Both the position numbers and the translations under genes were made by a program. A stretch of DNA of 64,000 bases from Streptomyces pinistramenti. Its GTDB lineage: Bacteria > Actinomycetota > Actinomycetes > Streptomycetales > Streptomycetaceae. The stretch is taken from assembly GCF_020564935.1 (NCBI RefSeq), contig NZ_JAJCXB010000033.1, forward strand, positions 16,899-80,898, written 5' to 3'. Under the pieces are notes generated by a model that saw only the letters and a list, made by a program, of their open reading frames with translations, was not told the DNA's origin and made no database searches. The stretch's first letter is position 1. The number at the start of each line of letters is the position of its first letter. This document shows, one piece after another, positions 25,584 through 34,215 of this stretch.

Positions 25584-26267
25584 TCACGCGGAAGAGTGTG
25601 GTTCCGCTCCGGGCGGGCCCTCCGGCGGCCGTGCGCCCGCCCATCGCGGCGCCTCCTCGCCGCCCAGATAGCGCCCCAGGTAGGAGCGCAGCAGCTCCTT
25701 CGTCTCGGTGACGATCGCCGGGTCGCCGCCGGGATCCGCCCGGAAGGCGAGCTGGAGCAGGGCGTCCGCCGCCTCCACGCCGACGAGGAAGGCGGTACGC
25801 AGCCGTTCGTCGGCCGCGTCGACGCCGAGCCGTCCGGCGAGCAGGCCCAGCAGCCGGTCGGCGACCGCGTGGTTGGCCTGCCGGGACGTGCGCGGCGCGG
25901 GGACGGTGAACTCGACCAGGGCGAAGCCGGGCACGGTCCGCTTCATCGCGAGGTATTCGTCGACCACCACGTCCATCGCGCGACGCCAGGCGACCGGCCC
26001 GCCCGGTGCGGCCAGCCGCTGGGTGATGCGGTCCGCGTAGGTGTCGAGGTTGCGCCCGGCCAGCGCCTCGGCCATCGCCCGCTTGTTGGGGAAGAAACGG
26101 TAGACGGAGCCGATCGGGACCTCGGCGCGGCCGGCCACGGCGCGGGTGCTGAGGCCCTCGTACCCGGACTCCTCCAGCACCTCGGCGCAGGCGTCGAGGA
26201 TGCGGGCCAGGCGCTGGGCGCTGCGACGCTGGACGGGGACGCGGCGGAGCGGAGTGGGCTGCTGCAC
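25584..26267 (-). CDS. TetR-family regulator
   Basis: About 227 residues. The helix-turn-helix LSTRAVAGRAEVPIGSVYRF is at about 42-61, then FPNKRAMAEAL. The Arg-rich N-terminus (RRVPVQRRSAQRLARIL) precedes it. It begins at GTG 26267 and runs toward the aldehyde dehydrogenase operon on the same strand, with about 190 bases between. The C-terminal 20 residues are Pro/Gly-rich. The effector is unknown. It could control the dehydrogenases or the divergent homogentisate operon, but the palindromes there fit other local regulators better. Confidence 0.82.
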   Translation of the reverse strand: MQQPTPLRRVPVQRRSAQRLARILDACAEVLEESGYEGLSTRAVAGRAEVPIGSVYRFFPNKRAMAEALAGRNLDTYADRITQRLAAPGGPVAWRRAMDVVVDEYLAMKRTVPGFALVEFTVPAPRTSRQANHAVADRLLGLLAGRLGVDAADERLRTAFLVGVEAADALLQLAFRADPGGDPAIVTETKELLRSYLGRYLGGEEAPRWAGARPPEGPPGAEPHSSA

Positions 26268-26435
26268 GGTTCCATCCTGCCCGCCGGGCGGGCGGGTTGA
26301 CACGGTCGCCCGGATGCCGGTGCCGCGCGGCGGTTCGCGGCCGGGGGCGGGGGCGCGGGGGCCGGGGCGGCGCACAGTGGGGCGTCGGCCGGGTGCGGAG
26401 CGCCGATATCCGGCCAGGCGGGCCGGGAGTCTCCG

Positions 26436-26464
26436 TTGACGGCCTCCGGAGTCAATCCTAATGT
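26436..26464 (+). promoter_or_regulatory. Probable sigma70-type promoter of hmgA
   Basis: TTGACG (26436-26441), a 17-base spacer and TAATGT (26459-26464) form a good -35/-10 pair, 36 bases before the hmgA start. The -10 lies inside the inverted repeat at 26454-26477, as expected for a repressor site. Confidence 0.65.
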
Positions 26465-26477
26465 CTTGCATAGGATT
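26454..26477. promoter_or_regulatory. Perfect inverted repeat overlapping the hmgA promoter
   Basis: AATCCTA (26454-26460) and TAGGATT (26471-26477) are perfect 7-base arms around a 10-base spacer. The repeat overlaps the -10. The adjacent GntR/UTRA regulator (27873-28622) is the likely binder, possibly released by a tyrosine-catabolism intermediate. Confidence 0.7.
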
Positions 26478-26499
26478 CCTTGAGCGGCGGGAGCGCGCG

Positions 26500-27837
26500 A
26501 TGACAGGCACAGGCACGGAGCGGGCAGGGAAGACCACCACCGGAGCACCGGAGGAGCTGTCGTACTCCACCGGATTCGGCAACGAACACAGCTCGGAAGC
26601 GGTCGCCGGCGCCCTGCCCGAAGGCCGCAACTCCCCGCAGCGCGCCCCCTTGGGCCTGTACGCCGAGCAGCTCAGCGGCTCGGCCTTCACCGAACCGCGC
26701 GTGCACAACCACCGCTCCTGGCTCTACCGCATCCGCCCGTCGGCCGCGCACCCGCCGTTCGTCCGCGCCCCGCAGCGCGCGGTCCGCTCGGCACCGTTCA
26801 CCGACTGCGCCGCCGACCCCAACCGGCTGCGCTGGAACCCGCTCCCCGAGCCGTCAGGACCGGCCGACTTCCTGGACGGCCTGTGGACCCTCGGCGGCAA
26901 CGGCGACGCGACCCGGCGCACCGGCATGGCGGTACATCTGTTTCACGCCAACTCCCCGATGACCGACCGGGTGTTCAGCGACGCGGACGGCGAGCTGCTG
27001 ATCGTGCCGGAGCGCGGCGCGCTGCTGCTGCGCACCGAGTTCGGGCTGCTGCGGGCCGCGCCCGGTGAGGTGGCGCTGATCCCGCGCGGCGTCCGCTTCC
27101 GCGTCGAACTGCCGGACGGCAGCGCGCGCGGCTACGTCTGCGAGAACTACGGCCGGCCCTTCCAGCTGCCCGACCTCGGCCCGATCGGCGCCAACGGCCT
27201 GGCCAACGCAAGGGACTTCCGTGCCCCCGTGGCCGCGTACGAGGACGTGGAGCGGCCCGTCGAGGTCGTCAACAAGTTCTGCGGCAACCTCTGGTCCGCG
27301 ACCTACGACCACTCACCGCTCGATGTCGTCGCCTGGCACGGCAACCACGTCCCGTACGTCTACGACCTGCACCGCTTCAACGTCATCGGCTCGATCAGCT
27401 ACGACCACCCGGACCCGTCCATCTTCACCGTCCTCACCTCGCCTTCGGACACCCCGGGCCTGGCCGGCGTGGACTTCGTCGTCTTCGCGCCGCGCTGGCT
27501 GGTCGGCGAGGACACCTTCCGGCCGCCCTACTTCCACCGCAACGTCATGACCGAGTACATGGGCCTGATCGAGGGCGCGTACGACGCCAAGGCGGAGGGC
27601 TTCGTGCCGGGCGGCGGGTCGCTGCACAACATGATGTCGGCGCACGGGCCCGACCGGGAGACGTACGACCGCGCGAGCGCGGCCGAGCTGAAGCCGCAGA
27701 AGATCGACGACGGCCTGGCCTTCATGTTCGAGACCCGCTGGCCGCTGACGCTCACCGAACAGGCCCGCGACGCCGGACACCTCCAGCGCGGCTACGACGG
27801 CGTATGGCAAGGTCTCCAGCGCCACTTCCGCCCGTGA
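26500..27837 (+). CDS. hmgA: Homogentisate 1,2-dioxygenase
   Basis: About 445 residues. It opens the ring of homogentisate with O2 and Fe2+ to give maleylacetoacetate in tyrosine and phenylalanine breakdown. Family blocks are plain: STGFGNEHSSEA at the N-terminus, the central VPERGALLLRTEFG and NKFCGNLWSATYDHSPLDVV, and the metal-binding PPYFHRNVMTEYMGLIEG with conserved His and Glu near residue 345. The ATG at 26500 is chosen for its GGAG site. An ATG at 26461 falls inside the promoter palindrome. It is followed by a GntR regulator 35 bases later. Confidence 0.95.
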   Translation: MTGTGTERAGKTTTGAPEELSYSTGFGNEHSSEAVAGALPEGRNSPQRAPLGLYAEQLSGSAFTEPRVHNHRSWLYRIRPSAAHPPFVRAPQRAVRSAPFTDCAADPNRLRWNPLPEPSGPADFLDGLWTLGGNGDATRRTGMAVHLFHANSPMTDRVFSDADGELLIVPERGALLLRTEFGLLRAAPGEVALIPRGVRFRVELPDGSARGYVCENYGRPFQLPDLGPIGANGLANARDFRAPVAAYEDVERPVEVVNKFCGNLWSATYDHSPLDVVAWHGNHVPYVYDLHRFNVIGSISYDHPDPSIFTVLTSPSDTPGLAGVDFVVFAPRWLVGEDTFRPPYFHRNVMTEYMGLIEGAYDAKAEGFVPGGGSLHNMMSAHGPDRETYDRASAAELKPQKIDDGLAFMFETRWPLTLTEQARDAGHLQRGYDGVWQGLQRHFRP

Positions 27838-27872
27838 CGCCGGGCCACACTCTGCACACCGGGGAACGCTCT

Positions 27873-28622
27873 GTGACCACCTTCGCCCCCGACTCGCTCG
27901 CCCTGAACCGCAAGCTGCCGCTGTGGTACCAGGTCTCGCAGTCGCTGCGCGCCTCCATACTGGGCCGCTCCCCCGACGCACCGCTGCGCCTGCCGACCGA
28001 GGACGCGCTGGCCGTGCACTACGGCGTGAGCGTGCTGACCATGCGCCAGGCGCTCAAGGAGCTGGAGACGGAGGGCCTGATCAGCCGCCACCGGCGCCGC
28101 GGCACGTTCATCGAGCCGAGCGCCCTGCGCGGCGCCCCGGTGCGGCTGCTGGGTTCGGTGGACGCCATCGTGGCCCAGCAGTCCGGCATGAGCACCGAGC
28201 TGCTGGAGCACGGCAGCACCCCCCTGCCGTCCGAACTGTCCGAGTATTTCCCGGACATGACGGAGGTGGCCGGCTACCGCAGGCTGCGCAGCGACGAGGA
28301 GACCGGCGAGCCGACCAACCACGCGCGCAACTACGTACGCCCCGACGTCGCGGCCCGTATCGACCTCGCCGACCTGGCGCGCTGGCCGATGACGAAGGTA
28401 CTGCGGGACGCGGTGGGCATCCGCATCAGCCGGATCACCGACACCGTCGAGGCCCGGCTCGCCGACCCCGAAACCGCCGCGCTGCTCCAGGTGCCGCTGC
28501 TCAGCCCGATCCTGCACTACACCGGCATCACGTACGACGAAGCGGGCCTGGCGGTCGACGTCGCCCGGATCCACTACCGCGGCGACCGCTTCTCGTTCAC
28601 GGTCACCATGGACGCCCACTGA
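27873..28622 (+). CDS. GntR/HutC-family regulator (UTRA domain)
   Basis: About 249 residues. The N-terminal winged helix-turn-helix has LPTEDALAVHYGVSVLTMRQ (about 37-56) and GLISRHRRRGTFIEP. The C-terminal UTRA fold (from about 90) includes YRRLRSDEETGEPTNHARNY and ends IHYRGDRFSF. GTG 27873 fits the usual family length. An in-frame start at 27804 would overlap hmgA. It lies just downstream of hmgA and is convergent with a transporter, so it probably represses hmgA through the repeat at 26454. Confidence 0.88.
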   Translation: MTTFAPDSLALNRKLPLWYQVSQSLRASILGRSPDAPLRLPTEDALAVHYGVSVLTMRQALKELETEGLISRHRRRGTFIEPSALRGAPVRLLGSVDAIVAQQSGMSTELLEHGSTPLPSELSEYFPDMTEVAGYRRLRSDEETGEPTNHARNYVRPDVAARIDLADLARWPMTKVLRDAVGIRISRITDTVEARLADPETAALLQVPLLSPILHYTGITYDEAGLAVDVARIHYRGDRFSFTVTMDAH

Positions 28623-28633
28623 GCCGCGCGGCC

Positions 28634-29995
28634 TCAGATCCGCTCCAGGCTGCGGCCGGTGGCGCGCGGCCCGAACAGCGCCACGTCGAGGCAGAGCAGC
28701 ACCATCAGGACGGCGGAGCCGGTGAAGACGCCGACCGCGCCGATGTCGGTGAGCACGCTCAGCGCGACGAACGGCAGCACGACCGAGGTGAGCCGGGACA
28801 GCGAGTAGGCGATGCCGATGGCGCTGCTGCGCAGGCCGGTCGGGAAGATCTCGGTCTGGTAGACGTGGAAGGCGTTGGAGAAGACGTTGCTGCACACCGT
28901 CAGCAGGAAGCCGAAGGCGACGATGGCCCAGGGGGCGGCGGCGAAGCCGAAGGCCAGGCCGCAGGCGGCGATGCCGAGCGCCGACGCGATGATCAGCGTC
29001 CGGCGCTCGATGCGGTCGATCAGGGGGATGGAGAGCGCCGCGCCGATCGGGTAGCCGCTGAAGCCGAGCGCCGCGTACAGCAGCGAATCGGTGACCGTGT
29101 AGCCCTTGGCGGTGAGCACGACCGGGGCCAGTGAGCCGAAGCCGTAGTAGCCGACGGTCTGGAGCACCTGGAAGACCCACCACATCAGCGTGCGCCGCCG
29201 CAGGTCACCGCGGAACATCTCGCCCAGCGGCACCCGCCGCTCGGGCACCGAATCCGTCTCCGGGACGGACGGCAGCGTCCCGCCGGTCTCCCGCGCCACC
29301 CGCTCCTCGATGTCCCCCACGATCCGCTCCGCCTCCGCGTCACGCCCCTGGACGGTGAGCCAGCGCGGCGATTCGGGGAGCCGGCTGCGCATCAGCTGGA
29401 TGAAGACGGCGCCCAGCGCGCCGGCGATCAGCAGCCAGCGCCAGCCGGCCAGGCCCAGCACCTGGTGCGCGGCCACCAGCCGGGCGCCGAGCAGGGCCGC
29501 GACCGGGACGCCGACGAAGCCGAAGGTGTAGGCGTAGGCGACGTAGCGGCCGCGCACCGCGCGCGGCAGGAACTCCGCGAGGTAGGTGTCCACCAGCACC
29601 AGTTCGGCGCCGAGCCCCAGGCCCGCGAGGAAGCGCAGCACCAGCAGCGATCCGAGGTCGGGCGCGAACGCGGACAGCAGCGAGAAGAGGGAGTAGGCAC
29701 CGAGGTTGACCAGGAACATCCGGCGCCTGCCGAGCCGGTCGGCGAGCACCGACAGGACGTTCGCGCCGACGAACATCCCGAGGAACCCGGCGGCGATCAC
29801 CCAGGATTTCGCCGTGTGCCCGAGGTGCCACTGTTCGGCGAGCACCGCGGCCAGCACCCCGCCGAGGAAGATCTCGTAGAGGTCGAAGAAGGCGCCGATG
29901 CCGACGGTGAGCGTGAGGCGGCGGTGCCAGCGCGAGCCCGGCAGCCGGTCGAGCCGTGCGGCGGCCCGGGTGCCGGCAACGGTGGTGTCCGTCAA
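28634..29995 (-). CDS. MFS transporter of the sugar/aromatic-acid type
   Basis: About 453 residues with 12 predicted helices. Helix 1 carries GIGAFFDLYEIFLGG, and loop 2-3 has the MFS motif SVLADRLGRRRMFLVN, as in aromatic-acid:H+ symporters. The loop 4-5 region LGLGAELVLVDTYLAEFLPRA is split here by the family Glu. I suggest a TTG start at 29995 because GGGGAGGA precedes it. Further upstream codons look non-coding. It is convergent with the GntR gene with 11 bases between stops. Uptake of an aromatic acid that feeds homogentisate is plausible but unproven. Confidence 0.85.
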   Translation of the reverse strand: MTDTTVAGTRAAARLDRLPGSRWHRRLTLTVGIGAFFDLYEIFLGGVLAAVLAEQWHLGHTAKSWVIAAGFLGMFVGANVLSVLADRLGRRRMFLVNLGAYSLFSLLSAFAPDLGSLLVLRFLAGLGLGAELVLVDTYLAEFLPRAVRGRYVAYAYTFGFVGVPVAALLGARLVAAHQVLGLAGWRWLLIAGALGAVFIQLMRSRLPESPRWLTVQGRDAEAERIVGDIEERVARETGGTLPSVPETDSVPERRVPLGEMFRGDLRRRTLMWWVFQVLQTVGYYGFGSLAPVVLTAKGYTVTDSLLYAALGFSGYPIGAALSIPLIDRIERRTLIIASALGIAACGLAFGFAAAPWAIVAFGFLLTVCSNVFSNAFHVYQTEIFPTGLRSSAIGIAYSLSRLTSVVLPFVALSVLTDIGAVGVFTGSAVLMVLLCLDVALFGPRATGRSLERI

Positions 29996-30216
29996 GGCGG
30001 TCCTCCCCTGAGAAGATCCCGGCGCACGGCGGAGGGCGGCACCCGCACCGTGCCTCCGGCGTACGGCGAGGACCGTACCCCCCAAGATCAGCCGGCGGAA
30101 GCCCGCCCGCTGCCGGGCCTCCGGGCAGCGGGCGGGACCTCGGCGGGGCCCGGCGCGAGGCGCCCTGCCCTGGTTACGATGCCGGGGTCAACCGAACGGT
30201 CCGGGAGGGGCTCCGC

Positions 30217-31452
30217 GTGACGGCGAAGCAGGACGCGCCACGGCTGTCCGAACTGCTGCCCTGGTCCGTTGCGCCACTGCGGCCCGGCCGCTCCTGGGTG
30301 ATGGCGCCCGACCCCGCGGTGCTGCGCAGCCGCTGGAAGGCGCTGGTCGGCGCCGCGGACCCGGCCGAACGCGCCCGGCTCGTCGGCCCGTCCAGGGCCC
30401 GTACGCTGCACTCCGCCGTCGGCCAGCTCCCCGGCCAGGCCACCGCCACCGGACGCCTCGCACGGGCGGACGGCGCCTGCCCCGAGCCGGTACGGATCAC
30501 CCACGGACCCTTCGACCAGCAGTGGTTGCTGCCCGACCACCGGCTGATCGACGCCGCACGGCCGGAGTTGTGGCGGGTGGCGGACGGGCGCCAGCTCTTC
30601 GCCGTGGAGTGGGCCCAGGTGCCGCAGGCCCCCGGCCCGGCCGTGGTGTGTTCCGCGGTGCTGCCGGACGGCCGCTCGCCGGCCGGCCGCCCCGGCCGGA
30701 TCCGCCCCCTGTACCGCAGGCCGGGCGGCCGGGAGCCGAACCTCGCGCCGGGCCTGGCCGGGCTGCTCGCCGACCGGCTGGGCCACCGCGCCGACCCGGC
30801 CGACCTGCTCGCCTGGATCACCGCGTGCTGCCACCACTCCCCCGAAGGCTGCGTGGTGCCGCTGACCGCGGACCCGGAACTCTGGGAGCGCGGAGTCGCC
30901 CTGGGCGAACAGCTGTTGTGGCTCCAGACCCGCGGCGCGCACGACCGCGGCGGCCCGGCGGGCGAGCGGCCCCGGATGCCCGGCGGCCGCCGCCCGTACG
31001 TACGGGCCGCGCTGCCCGCCCGCGGCCTTCCGCAGACCCTCGGCTACGACCCGGACGAGGAGGCGCTGCTGCTCGGCACCGGCCGCATCGCACCGGTGCC
31101 GGCCGGCGTCTGGGAGTTCCACGCCGGCGGGGTGCGCGTCCTGGAGACGTGGTTCGCCGCGCGATCGGGCGCGGACGCGGACGAGGCGGCGGGGCTCGCG
31201 GCGCTGCGGCCCACGGCCTGGCCGCAGGAGTGGACGTCGGAGCTGCTGGAGCTGGTCACCGTGCTGGCGCTGCTGGCCGAACTGGAGCCGTGCCGCGCGG
31301 AGTTGCTGCAACACACGGCGGACGGGCCGCGGATCGGCGCCGACGCACTGCGGGCGGCGGGCGTCCTGCCGCCTCCGGACGCCGCGCGCCGCCCGGCGTC
31401 CGTCCTGGACCATCAGGAGGAAGGCCCGGAGGGGCAGTTCGCGCTGCTGTGA
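30217..31452 (+). CDS. Stand-alone protein resembling the C-terminal domain of type ISP restriction-modification enzymes
   Basis: About 411 residues. I recognise this as the actinobacterial protein usually named type ISP restriction/modification enzyme. Its recurrent features are WVMAPDPAVLRSRW, SRARTLHSAVGQLPGQ, HGPFDQQWLLPDHRLIDAARP and LWRVADGRQLFAVE. It shows neither a methyltransferase FxGxG/NPPY pair nor a nuclease PD-ExK core, so by itself it would be a specificity-like or repurposed domain. The GTG at 30217 follows GGGAGGGG. No methylase is nearby. Its function is unknown. Confidence 0.6.
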   Translation: MTAKQDAPRLSELLPWSVAPLRPGRSWVMAPDPAVLRSRWKALVGAADPAERARLVGPSRARTLHSAVGQLPGQATATGRLARADGACPEPVRITHGPFDQQWLLPDHRLIDAARPELWRVADGRQLFAVEWAQVPQAPGPAVVCSAVLPDGRSPAGRPGRIRPLYRRPGGREPNLAPGLAGLLADRLGHRADPADLLAWITACCHHSPEGCVVPLTADPELWERGVALGEQLLWLQTRGAHDRGGPAGERPRMPGGRRPYVRAALPARGLPQTLGYDPDEEALLLGTGRIAPVPAGVWEFHAGGVRVLETWFAARSGADADEAAGLAALRPTAWPQEWTSELLELVTVLALLAELEPCRAELLQHTADGPRIGADALRAAGVLPPPDAARRPASVLDHQEEGPEGQFALL

Positions 31453-31474
31453 GCCGGGCCGCGCGCCCGGCCGC

Positions 31475-32215
31475 TCATCGTCCCTCCGGCTCCGGCCCGG
31501 CCGACCCCGCGTATCCGTCCAGCACTCGCCCGATCACCCGGTCGAACACCTCGTCCGCCGCGGGCACGCTGCTGTCCGCGAACACCCGCGCGAGCCGCGG
31601 GTGGCGCCCGTCGGCGACGATCCGGGCGAGGTATCCGGCCTGCGCGGCCCGGTGCTGTTCGAGGGTGTGCCCGGACTCCTTGGCCCGCTCGGCAGTGGCG
31701 AGTTCGGACGAGGCCATGGAGATGACGGTGCCGTTGACCATCGCGATCAGCTCCATCTTGAGCCCGTCGTCGAGCCCGCTGTCCGCCAGCGCCGCGAGGG
31801 CGAACTCCAGGTAGCTCAGGGCGTTGGGGCCGAGGAAGTTGTGCGACAGCACGGCACCGGCCAGCCAGGGGTGCCGGCGCATCATGGCGCGTTCCTGGTG
31901 GGCGAGTTGCAGCAGATCGGCACGCCAGTCGCCGGACGGCTCGGCGGGCAGCTCGTACTCGCCGCCGACCAGATCGACCATCAGGTCGACCAGATCACCC
32001 TTGCTCGGTACGTAGTTGTACAGCGACATCGTCGCGCAGCCCACCGCCGTCGCCACCCGGCGCATCGACACCGCCGCGAGGCCGCCCTCGTCGGCGATGC
32101 GCACCGCGGCGGCGGCGATCTCGTCACGGGTGAAGGCGGGACGGGGGCCACGGCCGGTGCGCTCGGGGCGCGCCCAGATCACGTCGGGTCCGGCCGCGCG
32201 GCCGCTTGCTGCCAT
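31475..32215 (-). CDS. TetR-family repressor of a drug-type ABC exporter
   Basis: 246 residues. The helix-turn-helix VSMRRVATAVGCATMSLYNY is at about 48-67, then VPSKGDLVDLMVD. The C-terminal domain is of the classical TetR type. It is divergent from a DrrAB-like ABC transporter, with only 64 bases between starts. Two copies of TACGTAC-NCC-GTAC lie in and just beyond that gap, which suggests it represses the exporter and itself until a ligand binds. Confidence 0.88.
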   Translation of the reverse strand: MAASGRAAGPDVIWARPERTGRGPRPAFTRDEIAAAAVRIADEGGLAAVSMRRVATAVGCATMSLYNYVPSKGDLVDLMVDLVGGEYELPAEPSGDWRADLLQLAHQERAMMRRHPWLAGAVLSHNFLGPNALSYLEFALAALADSGLDDGLKMELIAMVNGTVISMASSELATAERAKESGHTLEQHRAAQAGYLARIVADGRHPRLARVFADSSVPAADEVFDRVIGRVLDGYAGSAGPEPEGR

Positions 32216-32244
32216 GAATCGATCACCTCACCCACCATCCTAGT

Positions 32245-32260
32245 TACGTACACCGTACGT
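32245..32260. promoter_or_regulatory. Operator copy 1, TetR/ABC divergent promoter
   Basis: TACGTAC-ACC-GTACGT is an inverted repeat of GTAC-containing arms, 30 bases before the TetR start. It is repeated at 32288-32303, 43 bases away, about four DNA turns. Confidence 0.65.
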
Positions 32261-32279
32261 CGTGGGGTACGGTGCCGCC

Positions 32280-33242
32280 ATGACTTCTACGTACGCCGTA
32301 CATAGTGAAGGTCTGGAGAAGCGCTTCGGCGCGGTCCACGCGTTGCGCGGACTGGATCTGGCGGTCCCCGAAGGCAGCATCTGCGGGCTGCTCGGCCCCA
32401 ACGGAGCCGGCAAGACGACCGCCGTCCGCATCCTCACCACCCTCAGCACCCCCACCGCAGGCACCGCCCGCGTCGCCGGACACGACGTCACAGGCGATCC
32501 CCGCGCGGTCCGCCGCAGCATCGGCCTCACCGGGCAGTACGCCTCCGTCGACGGGGACCTGACCGGCCGGGAGAACCTGCGGCTCTTCGGCAGGCTCCAG
32601 GGCCTGCGCGGCGCCGCAGCCCGCCACCGGGCCGACGAACTGCTGGAGCGCTTCGCACTCACCGACGCCGCCGACCGCCCGTCGCGCACCTATTCCGGCG
32701 GTATGCGCCGCCGGCTCGACCTCGCCGCCTGCCTGCTCACCGAGCCGCCGGTGCTCTTCCTTGACGAGCCGACCACCGGCCTGGACCCGCAGAGCCGGGA
32801 ATCCATCTGGGAGGGCGTGCGCCAACTGACCCGTGGCGGCTCGACCGTGCTGCTGACCACGCAGTACCTAGAGGAGGCCGACCGGCTCGCCGACGAGATC
32901 GTCGTCATCGACCACGGCACGGTCACCGCCACCGGCACCCCGGACACCCTCAAGGCCGCGATCGGCTCCTACGTCGAGGTGGTGGTGCGCAGCACCGAGG
33001 CGCTGCCGGACGCCGGGCGGGTGCTCGGCGCGCTCACCGGCGGCGAACCGGTGCTCGACCGGGCCGCGGCCACCGCCGGCGCCGCCACCACCGATCCGGC
33101 GCTCACCCTGCCCCGCGTGGTGCGCGAACTGGACGCCGCCGGGGTCGCACTGCTCGACGCCACGGTGCGCCGCCCCACCCTCGACGAGGTGTTCCTGCGG
33201 CTGACCCGCCGCACCACGACCGACAAGGAGACCGCGGCATGA
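32280..33242 (+). CDS. ABC transporter ATP-binding protein (DrrA-like)
   Basis: About 320 residues. The nucleotide-binding domain has Walker A GPNGAGKTTAV (about 40-50), the signature YSGGMRRRLDLAACL, Walker B LFLDEPTTGLDP and the H-loop region LTTQYLEEADRL. The C-terminal 80 residues match the DrrA-type extension seen in daunorubicin-resistance transporters. It overlaps the permease gene by 4 bases, a translationally coupled pair. Its ATG has only a weak ribosome-binding site (GTGGGG), and an operator copy lies within its first codons. Confidence 0.92.
   Translation: MTSTYAVHSEGLEKRFGAVHALRGLDLAVPEGSICGLLGPNGAGKTTAVRILTTLSTPTAGTARVAGHDVTGDPRAVRRSIGLTGQYASVDGDLTGRENLRLFGRLQGLRGAAARHRADELLERFALTDAADRPSRTYSGGMRRRLDLAACLLTEPPVLFLDEPTTGLDPQSRESIWEGVRQLTRGGSTVLLTTQYLEEADRLADEIVVIDHGTVTATGTPDTLKAAIGSYVEVVVRSTEALPDAGRVLGALTGGEPVLDRAAATAGAATTDPALTLPRVVRELDAAGVALLDATVRRPTLDEVFLRLTRRTTTDKETAA
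32288..32303. promoter_or_regulatory. Operator copy 2, inside the first codons of the ABC gene
   Basis: TACGTAC-GCC-GTACAT matches copy 1 in twelve of the thirteen defined arm positions. It overlaps codons 3-8 of the ABC ATPase gene. An operator inside the coding start suggests a roadblock or a very short leader. Confidence 0.6.
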
Positions 33243-34051
33243 GCGACCTCACCGCCACCCTCGGCAGTTCCCCGCGCGATGCCATCGCGATGCTCGGCCG
33301 CTATCTGACCCGCATGCGGCACGCCCCCGGCATGCTGGTCATCACCCTGGTGGCGCCGCTGGCGATGCTGGTGCTGTTCGGCTACCTCTTCGGCAGCGCG
33401 ATCGGCATTCCGGGCGGCGGCAACTACCGCGAGTACCTGGTGCCCGGACTGTTCGTCTCGGTCGCCGCGAACGGCATCCTCACCGGCATGATCTCCACCG
33501 CCCAGGACCAGCAGCGGGGGGTCATGGACCGGTTCCGCACCCTGCCGATGAGCCGGTTCGCCGTGCCGTTCGGGCAGACCGCGTCCGAGGTCCTGGTGGC
33601 GGCGGCCGGGCTGCTGCCGCTGGCGCTCGCCGGGCTCGCGGTCGGCTGGCGGGTGCGCGGCACGGCGGGTGCGGCGCTCGGCGCGTTCGCCCTGCTGCTG
33701 CTCTTCCGCTGGGCCGCCGCGTGGATCGGCCAGTACCTCGGCATGCTCGCCAAGAGCGAGGAGACGGCCGGTCAGCTCGCGAGCCTGACGTTCATGCTGC
33801 CGATGGTCTCCAACACCTACGTGCCCACCGAGGGCATGCCGGGCTGGCTGCGCTTCCTGGCGGACTGGAACCCGATCAGCTCGGTCGTCGCCGCCTGCCG
33901 CGAGCTGTTCGGCAACGCGGCACCCGTGGCCGCCGCCGATGCCGCCTGGCCGCTGCACCATCCGGTCACCGCGGCGCTGCTCTGGTCACTGCTGCTGCTC
34001 GCCGTCTTCATCCCGCTCTGCGTCCACAGGTACACGCACACCGACCGCTGA
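33239..34051 (+). CDS. ABC-2 type transporter permease (DrrB-like)
   Basis: 270 residues with six membrane helices and the ABC-2 layout. The motif GIISTAQDQQRGVMDRFRTLPMSR-type segment at about 82-105 (here beginning TGMISTAQDQ) is typical of DrrB permeases. A later segment, FMLPMVSNTYVPTEGMPGWL, is also typical. It starts within the end of the ATPase gene and is followed by a hairpin terminator. With the ATPase it forms a drug or lipid exporter. The substrate is unknown. Confidence 0.92.
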   Translation: MSDLTATLGSSPRDAIAMLGRYLTRMRHAPGMLVITLVAPLAMLVLFGYLFGSAIGIPGGGNYREYLVPGLFVSVAANGILTGMISTAQDQQRGVMDRFRTLPMSRFAVPFGQTASEVLVAAAGLLPLALAGLAVGWRVRGTAGAALGAFALLLLFRWAAAWIGQYLGMLAKSEETAGQLASLTFMLPMVSNTYVPTEGMPGWLRFLADWNPISSVVAACRELFGNAAPVAAADAAWPLHHPVTAALLWSLLLLAVFIPLCVHRYTHTDR

Positions 34052-34095
34052 GCTGCGCCGGGCGGGGTGCCGGGGCCGGCGCCGCACGCAAGAAA

Positions 34096-34121
34096 ACCAC
34101 CCGTCGCGAAGAACGGGTGGT
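34096..34121 (+). terminator. Hairpin terminator of the ABC operon
   Basis: A perfect 9-base stem (ACCACCCGT with ACGGGTGGT) and an 8-base loop lie 45 bases after the permease stop. Confidence 0.75.
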
Positions 34122-34215
34122 GAGGGCGGGGAGCCGCCCCGGGCCTGACGAGCGATCGGATCGCCGCGCCACGCCGGGACGGCGCGGTCGCCGGGGTGTC
34201 CGCCTCAACCGTGGG

